Shown: in pieces, positions 42,660-50,477 of the stretch
How the letters are laid out: every line of letters starts with the position of its first letter
Numbering within the stretch: position 1 is the stretch's first letter
Source: Pelagibius sp. Alg239-R121
GTDB lineage: Bacteria; Pseudomonadota; Alphaproteobacteria; Kiloniellales; Kiloniellaceae
Direction: 5' to 3'
Length of the DNA stretch: 64,000 nt
Assembly (NCBI RefSeq): GCF_947331435.1
Contig: NZ_CAMZOF010000003.1
Span: 124,001-188,000 of the forward strand
Notes under the pieces: model-generated
What the model was told of the DNA's origin: nothing
Databases searched by the model: none
Seen by the model: the letters and a program-made list of their open reading frames with translations, nothing else
Program-made: the position numbers and the translations under genes

Positions 42660-43360
42660 TGGCATCGGGGGAAAACATTGAGGTGCTCGACCTCGCGCTG
42701 ACTGAATTGCGCGATGTGAATGCCCGGCTCCAGGGGGATGGTGCTTCGGCAAACGGTTTTTTCCGAATTATCAATCCACGCGGCGCCCATGCCTTGGCCT
42801 GCGGTCTCGATAACGAGATCGAGGTCGAAGTCGAGGGACACACCGGCTACTACTGTGCCGGCATGAATCAGAAGGCCAAGGTTGTGATCAACGGCAATGC
42901 CGGTCAGGGCGTGGCCGAGAACATGATGTCGGGCGAAGTCCGGGTGACCGGCGACGTCAGTCAGTCGGCAGGCGCGACGGCACATGGCGGCCTGCTGGTG
43001 ATCGAAGGCAACGCTGCCGCGCGCTGCGGCATTTCGCTCAAAGGCGGCGACATCGTGGTCAAGGGCAATGTGGGCCACATGAGCATGTTCATGGCCCAGG
43101 CCGGCACACTTGTTGTGCTGGGTGATGCAGGGGATGCCTTGGGCGATTCGCTCTATGAGGCGCAGATCTATGTCCGCGGAAGTGCAGACAACCTGGGTGC
43201 CGACTGTATCGAAAAGGAGATGCGTGCCGAGCATCATGAAAAGCTGCGCGTCCTTCTGGAGAAAGCCGGCTGCTCCGACGTCGATGTTTCCGAATTCAAA
43301 CGTTACGGCTCGGCGCGCGCACTCTACAACTTCAAGCCCGACAACGTCGACGCTTACTAG
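42659..43360 (+). CDS. mgsB: GlxC/MgsB-type GXGXG-domain subunit (module B)
   Basis: A 233-residue beta-helix protein homologous to the glutamate synthase C-terminal domain: NEIEVEVEGHTGYYCAGMNQ, GQGVAENMMSGEVRVTG, LKGGDIVVKGNVGHMSM and LGDAGDALGDSLYEAQIYVR. ATG at 42659 overlaps the GlxB stop, so translation is coupled. It is about 50 residues shorter than the module A copy, lacking its N-terminal extension and part of the tail. It links the amidotransferase to GlxD, which follows after 12 bases. Confidence 0.9.
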   Translation: MASGENIEVLDLALTELRDVNARLQGDGASANGFFRIINPRGAHALACGLDNEIEVEVEGHTGYYCAGMNQKAKVVINGNAGQGVAENMMSGEVRVTGDVSQSAGATAHGGLLVIEGNAAARCGISLKGGDIVVKGNVGHMSMFMAQAGTLVVLGDAGDALGDSLYEAQIYVRGSADNLGADCIEKEMRAEHHEKLRVLLEKAGCSDVDVSEFKRYGSARALYNFKPDNVDAY

Positions 43361-43372
43361 GAATCTCAAGCC

Positions 43373-44689
43373 ATGGACGATATGAACTGGAGTCTGAAGG
43401 AATCCCATTCCTTTGATCGCAACACCATCGCCGAGATTCGCCGTGCGGCGCAGACCGGGCTTTACCGGATCCGCGGCTTCGGCGCGAAGCGGCAGGTTCC
43501 TACTCTTGATGACCTTGTCTTTCTGGGTGCCTCAATGTCCCGCTATCCACTGGAGGGGTACCGCGAGAAGTGCGACACCAGCGTTACGCTGGGCGCTCGT
43601 TACGCCAAGAAGCCGATCGAGTTGAAGATACCGATCACCATTGCCGGAATGTCTTTCGGCTCTCTCTCCGCTAATGCCAAGGAAGCGCTGGGACGAGGAG
43701 CGTCGGAATTGGGTACCTCCACGACCACCGGTGATGGCGGCATGACGCCGGAGGAACGCGGACACTCCACGCAGCTCGTCTATCAGTATCTGCCCTCGCG
43801 ATATGGCATGAATCCGAACGACCTGCGCAAGGCGGACGCTATCGAAATTGTGGTGGGACAGGGCGCCAAGCCCGGCGGTGGCGGCATGCTGCTGGGACAA
43901 AAAATCACCGAGCGGGTTGCCGAGATGCGCACGCTGCCTGAAGGGATCGATCAGCGCTCGGCGTGCCGGCATCCGGATTGGACCGGGCCGGACGACCTGG
44001 CGATTAAGATTCTCGAACTACGCGAGATCACCAACTGGGAAAAGCCAATCTATATCAAGTGCGGAGCAGCGCGTCCGTACTACGATACGGCTCTCGCGGT
44101 GAAGGCGGGCGCGGATGTTGTGGTGATGGACGGCATGCAGGGTGGCACGGCGGCCACGCAGGATGTCTTCATCGAACATGTGGGCCAACCGACGTTGGCC
44201 GCGATTCCCCAGGCCGTTCAGGCGCTGAAGGATCTGGACATGCACCGCAAAGTGCAGCTGATTGTCGGTGGTGGTATCCGCTCCGGCGCCGATGTTGCCA
44301 AGGCACTGGCACTGGGCGCGGACGCGGTTTCGATCGGCACGGCTGCGCTGATCGCGCTGGGTGACAATGATCCGGCGTTTGAGGAAGATTACAAAAAACT
44401 CGGCACCCGCGCCGGTTTCTGGGAAGATTATCAGGACGGCAGCGATCCGGCCGGCATCACCACGCAGAGCCCGGAACTCTCCAGCCGCCTCGATCCGGTG
44501 AAAGCCGGGCGGCGTCTGGCGAACTACCTGCGGGTGTTGACGCTAGAGACCCAGACACTGGCCCGTGCGAACGGCAAGAGCCACGTACATAACATGGAAC
44601 CGGAAGATCTCGTCGCATTGAGCGTCGAGGCTGCTGCCATGGCCGGGGTGCCGCTGGCGGGAACGAGCTGGATTCCGGGAAGGGACTAA
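43373..44689 (+). CDS. mgsC: GlxD/MgsC-type FMN subunit lacking Fe-S cysteines (module B)
   Basis: A 438-residue FMN glutamate-synthase-like protein with GMSFGSLSANAKEALGRG, GDGGMTPEERGHSTQLVYQY, PGGGGMLLGQKITERVAEMR, MDGMQGGTAATQD and GGGIRSGADVAKALALGADA. The stretch matching the module A cysteine loop reads GFWEDYQDGSDPAGITTQ: W350, Y353 and D358 stand where that protein has Cys364, Cys367 and Cys372. No cysteine cluster is present elsewhere near it. The protein probably works with FMN alone or a different electron donor. With GlxB, GlxC and the downstream ligase it forms the N-methylglutamate synthase branch. Confidence 0.88.
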   Translation: MDDMNWSLKESHSFDRNTIAEIRRAAQTGLYRIRGFGAKRQVPTLDDLVFLGASMSRYPLEGYREKCDTSVTLGARYAKKPIELKIPITIAGMSFGSLSANAKEALGRGASELGTSTTTGDGGMTPEERGHSTQLVYQYLPSRYGMNPNDLRKADAIEIVVGQGAKPGGGGMLLGQKITERVAEMRTLPEGIDQRSACRHPDWTGPDDLAIKILELREITNWEKPIYIKCGAARPYYDTALAVKAGADVVVMDGMQGGTAATQDVFIEHVGQPTLAAIPQAVQALKDLDMHRKVQLIVGGGIRSGADVAKALALGADAVSIGTAALIALGDNDPAFEEDYKKLGTRAGFWEDYQDGSDPAGITTQSPELSSRLDPVKAGRRLANYLRVLTLETQTLARANGKSHVHNMEPEDLVALSVEAAAMAGVPLAGTSWIPGRD

Positions 44690-44860
44690 AGGGAAACTAA
44701 GCAATAGCCGGTTCACGCTCTATTTCGAAAGCAAGTGAAACGATCAGATTCTGACATTAAGCTGCAAAGCAGCGCCTGTAGACAAGAATAGCAACTCAAG
44801 AGCCGAAGGGCCGGGCGCGCGATGTGGGGGCAATAACAAGAACGAGAAAGAGAGGCTAAC

Positions 44861-46168
44861 GTGGCTCAAGATCTGGCAAAGGTGGCCAAGGCCAAGGGGA
44901 TTAAATACTTTCTGATCAGCTTTACCGATCTCTTCGGGGTTGTGCGTTCAAAGCTGGCGCCGGCGCAAGCCATAGCCGACATGCAGAAAAACGGCGCTGG
45001 ATTTGCCGGATTCGCAGCCTATCTGGATATGTCACCGGCAGATGCGGACATGTTCGGAATGCCCGATGCGGACCACATGATCCAGCTACCCTGGAAGCCC
45101 GAAGTTGCGTGGTTGCCCAGTGATGTTTACCTCAGTGGCAAGGCGGTGGAGCACGGCCCGCGCTACGTTCTAAAGCAGGTGCTGGCCAAGGCGAAGGCGA
45201 GAAAGCTCTCGGTCTATTCCGGGGTCGAATGTGAGTATTTTCTGCTGACACAAGATGGGCAAAACCTGGCGGACGAATACGATACGCTGTCCAAACCTTG
45301 CTATGATCAGCAGGCGCTGATGCGGCGCTACGACCTGATCACCGAGATCTGCGACAACATGCTGGCGCTGGGCTGGGGTCCTTATCAGAACGACCACGAG
45401 GACGCCAACGGCCAGTTCGAGATGAATTGGGACTATACCGAAGCCCTCACAACCGCTGACCGGCACACCTTTTTTAAGTTCATGGTCAAGACCTTGGCGG
45501 AGAAGCATGGCCTGCGCGCGACCTTCATGCCCAAGCCCATGGCGCATCTGACCGGCAATGGCTGCCATGCGCACATCTCGGTTTGGAATACATCGGGTAA
45601 AAAGAACCTGATGGAAGACCCTAAGGGTGAGCTCGGTCTTTCGGACCTAGCCTACAATTTCATCGGCGGCCTGCTCAAAAATGCCGAAGCCATGACTTTG
45701 ATCACCAATCCGGTGGTGAACAGTTACAAGCGGATCAACGCGCCACGGACCACTTCGGGTGCCACCTGGGCACCGAACACTGTAACCTACGGCGGCAATA
45801 ATCGGTCCCACATGATCCGCATTCCCGACAACAATCGCATTGAGGTGCGGTTAGCCGACGGTGCGGCCAATCCTTACCTGCTGCAGGCCAGTTTGATTTC
45901 GGCGGGCCTGCACGGCATCGATAATAAAATCGATCCCGGCAAGCGGCTGGATATCGACATGTATGCCGAAGGGCACAAGGTCAAGAATGCGCCCCAGCTG
46001 CCGCTTAATATGCTCGACGCCATTCGTTATTTCGAGAAAAGCAAGGTGCTTCCCGAGATGCTCGGCAAGGAATTCTGCGACGCTTACGCGAAGATGAAGT
46101 TCGCCGAGTGGAACGACTACATGCACCACTTCTCGGAATGGGAACGGCACAACGCGATCGACGTATAG
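44861..46168 (+). CDS. gmaS: GlnT/GmaS-type gamma-glutamyl-amine ligase (type III glutamine synthetase, module B)
   Basis: A 435-residue protein of the GlnT/GmaS type: GIKYFLISFTDLFGVVRSKL at the start, GVECEYFLLTQDGQNL with metal-site Glu, YQNDHEDANGQFEMNWDY, TGNGCHAHISVWNT, NPVVNSYKRINAP and NNRIEVRLADGAANPYLLQA. GmaS ligates methylamine to glutamate, giving gamma-glutamylmethylamide, the substrate of MgsABC encoded just upstream. Ordinary ammonia ligation as GlnT cannot be excluded. A 171-base gap separates it from GlxD. AGAGAGG precedes the GTG start. Confidence 0.87.
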   Translation: MAQDLAKVAKAKGIKYFLISFTDLFGVVRSKLAPAQAIADMQKNGAGFAGFAAYLDMSPADADMFGMPDADHMIQLPWKPEVAWLPSDVYLSGKAVEHGPRYVLKQVLAKAKARKLSVYSGVECEYFLLTQDGQNLADEYDTLSKPCYDQQALMRRYDLITEICDNMLALGWGPYQNDHEDANGQFEMNWDYTEALTTADRHTFFKFMVKTLAEKHGLRATFMPKPMAHLTGNGCHAHISVWNTSGKKNLMEDPKGELGLSDLAYNFIGGLLKNAEAMTLITNPVVNSYKRINAPRTTSGATWAPNTVTYGGNNRSHMIRIPDNNRIEVRLADGAANPYLLQASLISAGLHGIDNKIDPGKRLDIDMYAEGHKVKNAPQLPLNMLDAIRYFEKSKVLPEMLGKEFCDAYAKMKFAEWNDYMHHFSEWERHNAIDV

Positions 46169-46230
46169 GAGCGTCAAGGCTACGTGCGGGCTTATAACAG
46201 AGCTCGCACTATCTTCTCGCTCAATTGGCG

Positions 46231-48165
46231 TCAAGCGGCCGTCTGTACTTCCATGCTCAAGCAGTGGCGCTGACAATGCTCTTGGAACAGCCTTTCGAGT
46301 GCGGCTTCACCCATGAGGTCGCCGGGTTCGTCCCGGAAGCTGATCGTGTGGTCCAGTACTTCGCCCTGCCATTTCCGTTCGAGAGTTTCGCGCTCGGGCT
46401 GCGTCTGGAACCAGGCGACGAACTGGTTGATGGCGGAGAGCAGCCGATAAGATGACGGCTCTGCCGCCACTGCCACCGCATAGTAATATGGCACCGGCGC
46501 CAGATTGCCGGAAATGATCTCGATCTTGCCGTTCCAGGGACTGGCAGGATCGTTGCAGGCCCAATAGTAGATCGGAAGGTCGACCGCGAAGGCATCGACG
46601 ACACCTTCCACAAGACAGTCGTGGATTTTCGATTGGTCTGTGTAGGCGACGAGGTTGCTGAGTTTGGCGCGACCGCCGGGTTCGGACTCATTGTCGGCCC
46701 AGCGGACGCCCGCATCCTGGAGCACCGCGAACGCACCTGGATCGTTGATAATCCCGAGTGACTTTCCATCAAGATCCTGCAGATCCTTGATCCCGTCGTT
46801 TCCGGCCGCGCGCGCCAGAACGAACGGCAGGTAGGTGTAGGTCTCTGAGTAGGCGATATTGCCATAGGTTTCGTTCGGCGGCAGCGCGCTCCATACCACA
46901 TCTGCCTTGGGCTGTCCCGGATTGGGGCCGGCAAACAAAAGTTCCGTAACGATGTCCCACGGCTGCTCAATGAATTCGCAGTCAACACCAAGCCATTTGG
47001 CGAAGGCGCGGGCATAGTCGGCGTCCATTCCACTCAAAGGGTCTTGAGGCTTGCTTCTGAAGGAAAGGCCGACGAAGGAGGGTTCTATCGCAACCCTGAG
47101 CTTGCCCTCGCGTTTGATCGCGTCGAGGCGATCGAAGGCGACATCTGTGGTGATGTGATTGTTGGCGAGGAGGCGGTTCATCTCGCGTTGCCCATCCGCG
47201 TCATTCCGATGGCCGCCGAGCACCTTGGACAGATCGTCGAGGTCGCTGCGTGCCCATTGGATCTTGGCCAATGAGCGTTTCGAAGCGTCGTTGCTGCCTT
47301 CGAGAACTGCAGTCACAAACTGATTGTGTTCCTCTATTTCCTTCAGATGCTCGGCCATCTCGACGAAAAGCGCCTGCAGGCGCTCTAACGCATTGCCGAT
47401 ATCGCTGCCCAGGCCATCGAGGGCTTCTCCGGCTCTGGCCGTTGTGGATTCAAGCAAAGTCGAGATATCGGAAAGATCGATCAATTCGCCGGCTTCTTTT
47501 GCGCGTTCCATGGTTCTCTGCGCCAGATCGCGTACTTCCTGGGCGACCACCGCGAAACCGAGGCCGTGTTCGCCAGCGCGGTTGGCCTCGATCGTTGCAT
47601 TCAGCGACAGCAAGCGAACACCTTTACCGATATCCTGAATTCCCTGAAGCACCTGGGCGGTGCCCTCTGCTTTTTCCTTCAGTTCCTCACCAATTTTCTG
47701 AAGGTCTTCGAAAATTTGCTGCGAAGCGCCCGCGATCTGACCATTCGCTTGATCTCTCAAGGCAGCCGATGTTGTCGTGCTTTGACCAACCTGTTGGCTG
47801 GTGGCATCGAGAGCAAGGCGCAGTTTCTGAGAGCTGCCGTCGATTTCTTTGTTGAAGTACTCCTGGAGATTTCCTGCACCCTCTGCCTGGCTTTGTAGGT
47901 GGGCGACATGCTGGACCAATTTGTAGGTACCGCGCGCCATAGAGGTCTGTCGAACCGATGATGGTTCGTCGAGTGTTTGCGCAGAAGAGCCCCGTATCTT
48001 CGCCGCGACATCCGATAGGGCCTGTGCGAGCGGGCCATCGCCTTGCGGCAGGCTCGAGAAATCGTTCTCCAAAAAGCTCTGTAGCGCCTTCAGCAGCTCG
48101 AATTGCGAAATGTCGCGAAAGCCTTGATTGGGCTCTGCGTCCGGATTTGCGTTGGAAACGGTCAT
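46231..48165 (-). CDS. Soluble chemoreceptor (MCP) fused to a C-terminal SBP_bac_3 solute-binding domain
   Basis: A 644-residue protein with no signal peptide and no membrane segment. Residues about 90-330 are a methyl-accepting chemotaxis coiled coil; the signalling tip LLSLNATIEANRAGEHGLGF lies at 185-204, followed by AVVAQEVRDLAQRT. Residues about 350-600 form an amino-acid-type periplasmic binding domain (GKLRVAIEPSFVGLSF, GMDADYARAFAKWLGVDCEF, DGKSLGIINDPGAFAVLQDA, PYYYAVAVAAEPSSYRL). Because nothing spans the membrane, the binding domain would sit in the cytoplasm and read internal metabolite levels, opposite to ordinary receptors. It is convergent with the ligase gene and divergent from the glycine-riboswitch symporter operon, so glycine or a related amino acid is a guess for the ligand. 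Confidence 0.85.
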   Translation of the reverse strand: MTVSNANPDAEPNQGFRDISQFELLKALQSFLENDFSSLPQGDGPLAQALSDVAAKIRGSSAQTLDEPSSVRQTSMARGTYKLVQHVAHLQSQAEGAGNLQEYFNKEIDGSSQKLRLALDATSQQVGQSTTTSAALRDQANGQIAGASQQIFEDLQKIGEELKEKAEGTAQVLQGIQDIGKGVRLLSLNATIEANRAGEHGLGFAVVAQEVRDLAQRTMERAKEAGELIDLSDISTLLESTTARAGEALDGLGSDIGNALERLQALFVEMAEHLKEIEEHNQFVTAVLEGSNDASKRSLAKIQWARSDLDDLSKVLGGHRNDADGQREMNRLLANNHITTDVAFDRLDAIKREGKLRVAIEPSFVGLSFRSKPQDPLSGMDADYARAFAKWLGVDCEFIEQPWDIVTELLFAGPNPGQPKADVVWSALPPNETYGNIAYSETYTYLPFVLARAAGNDGIKDLQDLDGKSLGIINDPGAFAVLQDAGVRWADNESEPGGRAKLSNLVAYTDQSKIHDCLVEGVVDAFAVDLPIYYWACNDPASPWNGKIEIISGNLAPVPYYYAVAVAAEPSSYRLLSAINQFVAWFQTQPERETLERKWQGEVLDHTISFRDEPGDLMGEAALERLFQEHCQRHCLSMEVQTAA

Positions 48166-48489
48166 GTCGTTGTTCCAGTAGGCTTTGCTAATCAGAGGAA
48201 GAAAAACCGATACAACTATACAGCGGTTTTGGTTAACTCCTGGCTAACGTATGTGGAGAAAATTTTTCCTGCGAGGAAATATTCTTGGTCGGTTGGAGTG
48301 AAGGGCAATATTTGACTAAAGTTGTGGCAGGTAATTGATTTTGCGTAATTTACTTCGCAATCTAACTAGACTTCAGCTGCTTCGGCGATATCACTTAGAC
48401 GTTAACGTTGATCTGTTGGGTTGAATCCTTGTTTCCGATTTGTTAAGCAACTGCACCTTCTTTGGGCAGTCATGCCTAAAGGCTGGGCA
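48166..48489. other. AT-rich promoter region before the glycine riboswitch
   Basis: About 320 bases with no gene between the chemoreceptor start and the riboswitch. It is AT-rich and should hold the promoters of both. No clear repeat or operator was picked out. Confidence 0.5.
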
Positions 48490-48676
48490 CCGGGAGAGTT
48501 CGTTTTCTATGAAACGGCGCCGAAGGAGCAACCGCCCCGGAAACTCTCAGGCAACCGAACTGGGCCCGGCTTTAAGGTAATCTGGAAAGTACCCGTGCGT
48601 CTTTTCGCGCGGCGTCACCGACGGAGTAAGGGCTGTTCCGGCCCGCATCTCTCAGGTCAATGACAGATGGGGTCGT
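48490..48676 (+). promoter_or_regulatory. Tandem glycine riboswitch
   Basis: Two glycine aptamers lie in series. Aptamer 1 (about 48490-48567) has GGGAGAGTT paired with AACTCTC, the core GCCGAAGGAGCAACCGCC and the tail CTCAGGCAACCGAACTG. Aptamer 2 (about 48580-48676) has CACCGACGGAGTAAGGGC and ATCTCTCAGGTCAATGACAG. These are the hallmark conserved bases of the RNA. It lies about 130 bases before the symporter start, in the same orientation. A stem with loop GAAA (AGAC/GTCT, about 48677-48686) follows and may be part of the expression platform; no T-run is present, so translation control or a Rho-dependent mechanism is possible. Confidence 0.92.
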
Positions 48677-48806
48677 AGACGAAAGTCTGGGCCTGTCTGT
48701 GATTGATCTCATCGAATACCACAGTTCCCAGAAGTTTTCGCCAACGTCGTTCAACACGCCCTACCGGTCGTCGTGAACTAACCCGTAGGGCATTTGGGAG
48801 GAAATC

Positions 48807-50168
48807 GTGGAAGCAATTACTGAAGCCGTAGGCTGGCTGAACGGGGTGGTATGGGGCGTTCCCATGCTGGTCCTGATCCTGGGTGTTGGTTTTTTTCTAA
48901 TGATGGGCCTGAGACTGATGCCCATTCTCCGTATTCCCTTTGGATTTGGCCTGTTATGGCGCGGCCGGATTCCCGGTGGTGAAGGTGAAATCAGCCCCTT
49001 CAACGCACTGATGACGTCGCTGTCTGCAACAATCGGGACCGGAAATATCGCCGGTGTGGCGACGGCAATTTTTCTCGGCGGCCCTGGCGCAGTCTTCTGG
49101 ATGTGGATGACGGCGTTGGTCGGCATGGCGACCAAGTATGCCGAAGCCGTTTGTGCGGTTCATTATCGTGAGGAAGACGAACGCGGCAAGTTTGTCGGCG
49201 GGCCGATGTACTACATCCAAAATGGCCTGGGCGCGAAATGGAAGTGGCTCGCGATTGCATTTGCTCTCTTTGCCGGTATCGCCGGCTTTGGCATTGGTAA
49301 CATGGTCCAGTCCAACTCGATCGCCAATGCGCTTGAAACCAGCTTTTCAATCCCTGAGTGGCTGACCGGTATCGTGTTGGTCGTGCTCGTTGGCGCGGTC
49401 CTTCTGGGTGGCATTCAACGTATCTCCACCGTTGCCGGTAAGCTGGTTCCCATCATGGCTGTTGCCTACATCGCGGCGGGGTCGTTGGTTCTGATCATAA
49501 ATGCCGGTGCCATTCCCGATGCTTTTGGCCTCATCTTTTCGCATGCCTTTTCGCCAGCGGCTGCAACGGGCGGATTTGCCGGTGCGGCAGTTTGGGCGGC
49601 CATCCGTTTCGGTGTCGCCCGCGGCGTCTTTTCGAACGAAGCCGGTCTCGGTTCCGCACCGATCGCGCATGCCGCTGCCCAGACCAAAGGTCCTGTCAGT
49701 CAAGGGTTGGTAGCTATGCTTGGAACGTTCATTGACACGATCGTGGTCTGTACCTTTACGGCATTGGCCATCCTGGTGACCGGTGCGTGGACGAGTGGCG
49801 AAACAGGTGCAGCGCTTACTTCGTCTGCCTTCGATCTCGCGCTTCCCGGTGTCGGCGGTTATGTCATTGCCGTTGCGCTGGCGATCTTTGCCTTCACGAC
49901 CATTCTCGGCTGGAGCTATTATTGCGAGCGGTCGCTTCAGTATCTCTTCGGCGTAAAAATCATTATGCCATTCCGGGTAGTCTGGTCGCTTGCGGCTATG
50001 GTCGGTGCGCTTCTAAAACTGGATTTCGTCTGGCTGCTTGCAGATACGTTAAATGCCATGATGGCAATCCCCAATCTGATTGCCTTGGCGCTCTTGAGCC
50101 CTGTCGTATTTTCGCTCACCAAGAAGTTCTTCGAGTCACGCGGAGCGTCTGAAGATAATCCATTCTAA
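48807..50168 (+). CDS. Sodium:alanine/glycine symporter (AGCS family)
   Basis: A 453-residue membrane protein of the AGCS family with about ten or eleven membrane segments. GEGEISPFNALMTSLSATIG, TGNIAGVATAIFLGGPGAVF, GGPMYYIQNGLGAKW, RGVFSNEAGLGSAPIAHAAA and STVAGKLVPIMAV are family signatures. It takes up alanine or glycine with sodium. The tandem glycine riboswitch upstream argues that glycine is the substrate and that uptake rises when glycine is present. The start is GTG with GGGAGGAAA before it. Malate synthase G follows after about 310 bases in the same direction and could use glyoxylate made from glycine. Confidence 0.92.
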   Translation: MEAITEAVGWLNGVVWGVPMLVLILGVGFFLMMGLRLMPILRIPFGFGLLWRGRIPGGEGEISPFNALMTSLSATIGTGNIAGVATAIFLGGPGAVFWMWMTALVGMATKYAEAVCAVHYREEDERGKFVGGPMYYIQNGLGAKWKWLAIAFALFAGIAGFGIGNMVQSNSIANALETSFSIPEWLTGIVLVVLVGAVLLGGIQRISTVAGKLVPIMAVAYIAAGSLVLIINAGAIPDAFGLIFSHAFSPAAATGGFAGAAVWAAIRFGVARGVFSNEAGLGSAPIAHAAAQTKGPVSQGLVAMLGTFIDTIVVCTFTALAILVTGAWTSGETGAALTSSAFDLALPGVGGYVIAVALAIFAFTTILGWSYYCERSLQYLFGVKIIMPFRVVWSLAAMVGALLKLDFVWLLADTLNAMMAIPNLIALALLSPVVFSLTKKFFESRGASEDNPF

Positions 50169-50177
50169 AGGAATTGC

Positions 50178-50214
50178 CCTCAGCCCGCGGCGTTACCACC
50201 GCAGCGGGTTGAGG
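50178..50214 (+). terminator. Hairpin after the symporter
   Basis: CCTCAGCCCGC pairs with GCGGGTTGAGG over 11 bases with one G-T pair, ten bases after the stop. The following sequence is pyrimidine-rich (CTCTCCCGTCCTTC) without a clean T-run. It suggests that malate synthase has its own promoter in the AT-rich 50215-50477 region. Confidence 0.55.
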
Positions 50215-50477
50215 CTCTCCCGTCCTTCAATTATTTCTTGATATGAGACGTTTTCACGGAAAAATCAGTACGGCTTTAGGCGTAAATCTTAAGGCCTCTG
50301 AAAGATTTTTCGTGCAGATTTAGAATTTATCTAATTGAAAAATATGTGAAAAATAACTTCATGCCGCATCGTGAAAAAGTTTCCCACGAAAAGGCAAATC
50401 TCTGTAAGCCTAACAAGCGTTCGGATTGAGTCCGCACGCCATCCCCCTTTTTGCAAAGCTAGGTCCAAGGTTAAGTC
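50215..50477. other. AT-rich leader of malate synthase G
   Basis: No gene. Strongly AT-rich around 50240-50370, as expected for a promoter. Nothing else was distinguished. Confidence 0.45.
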
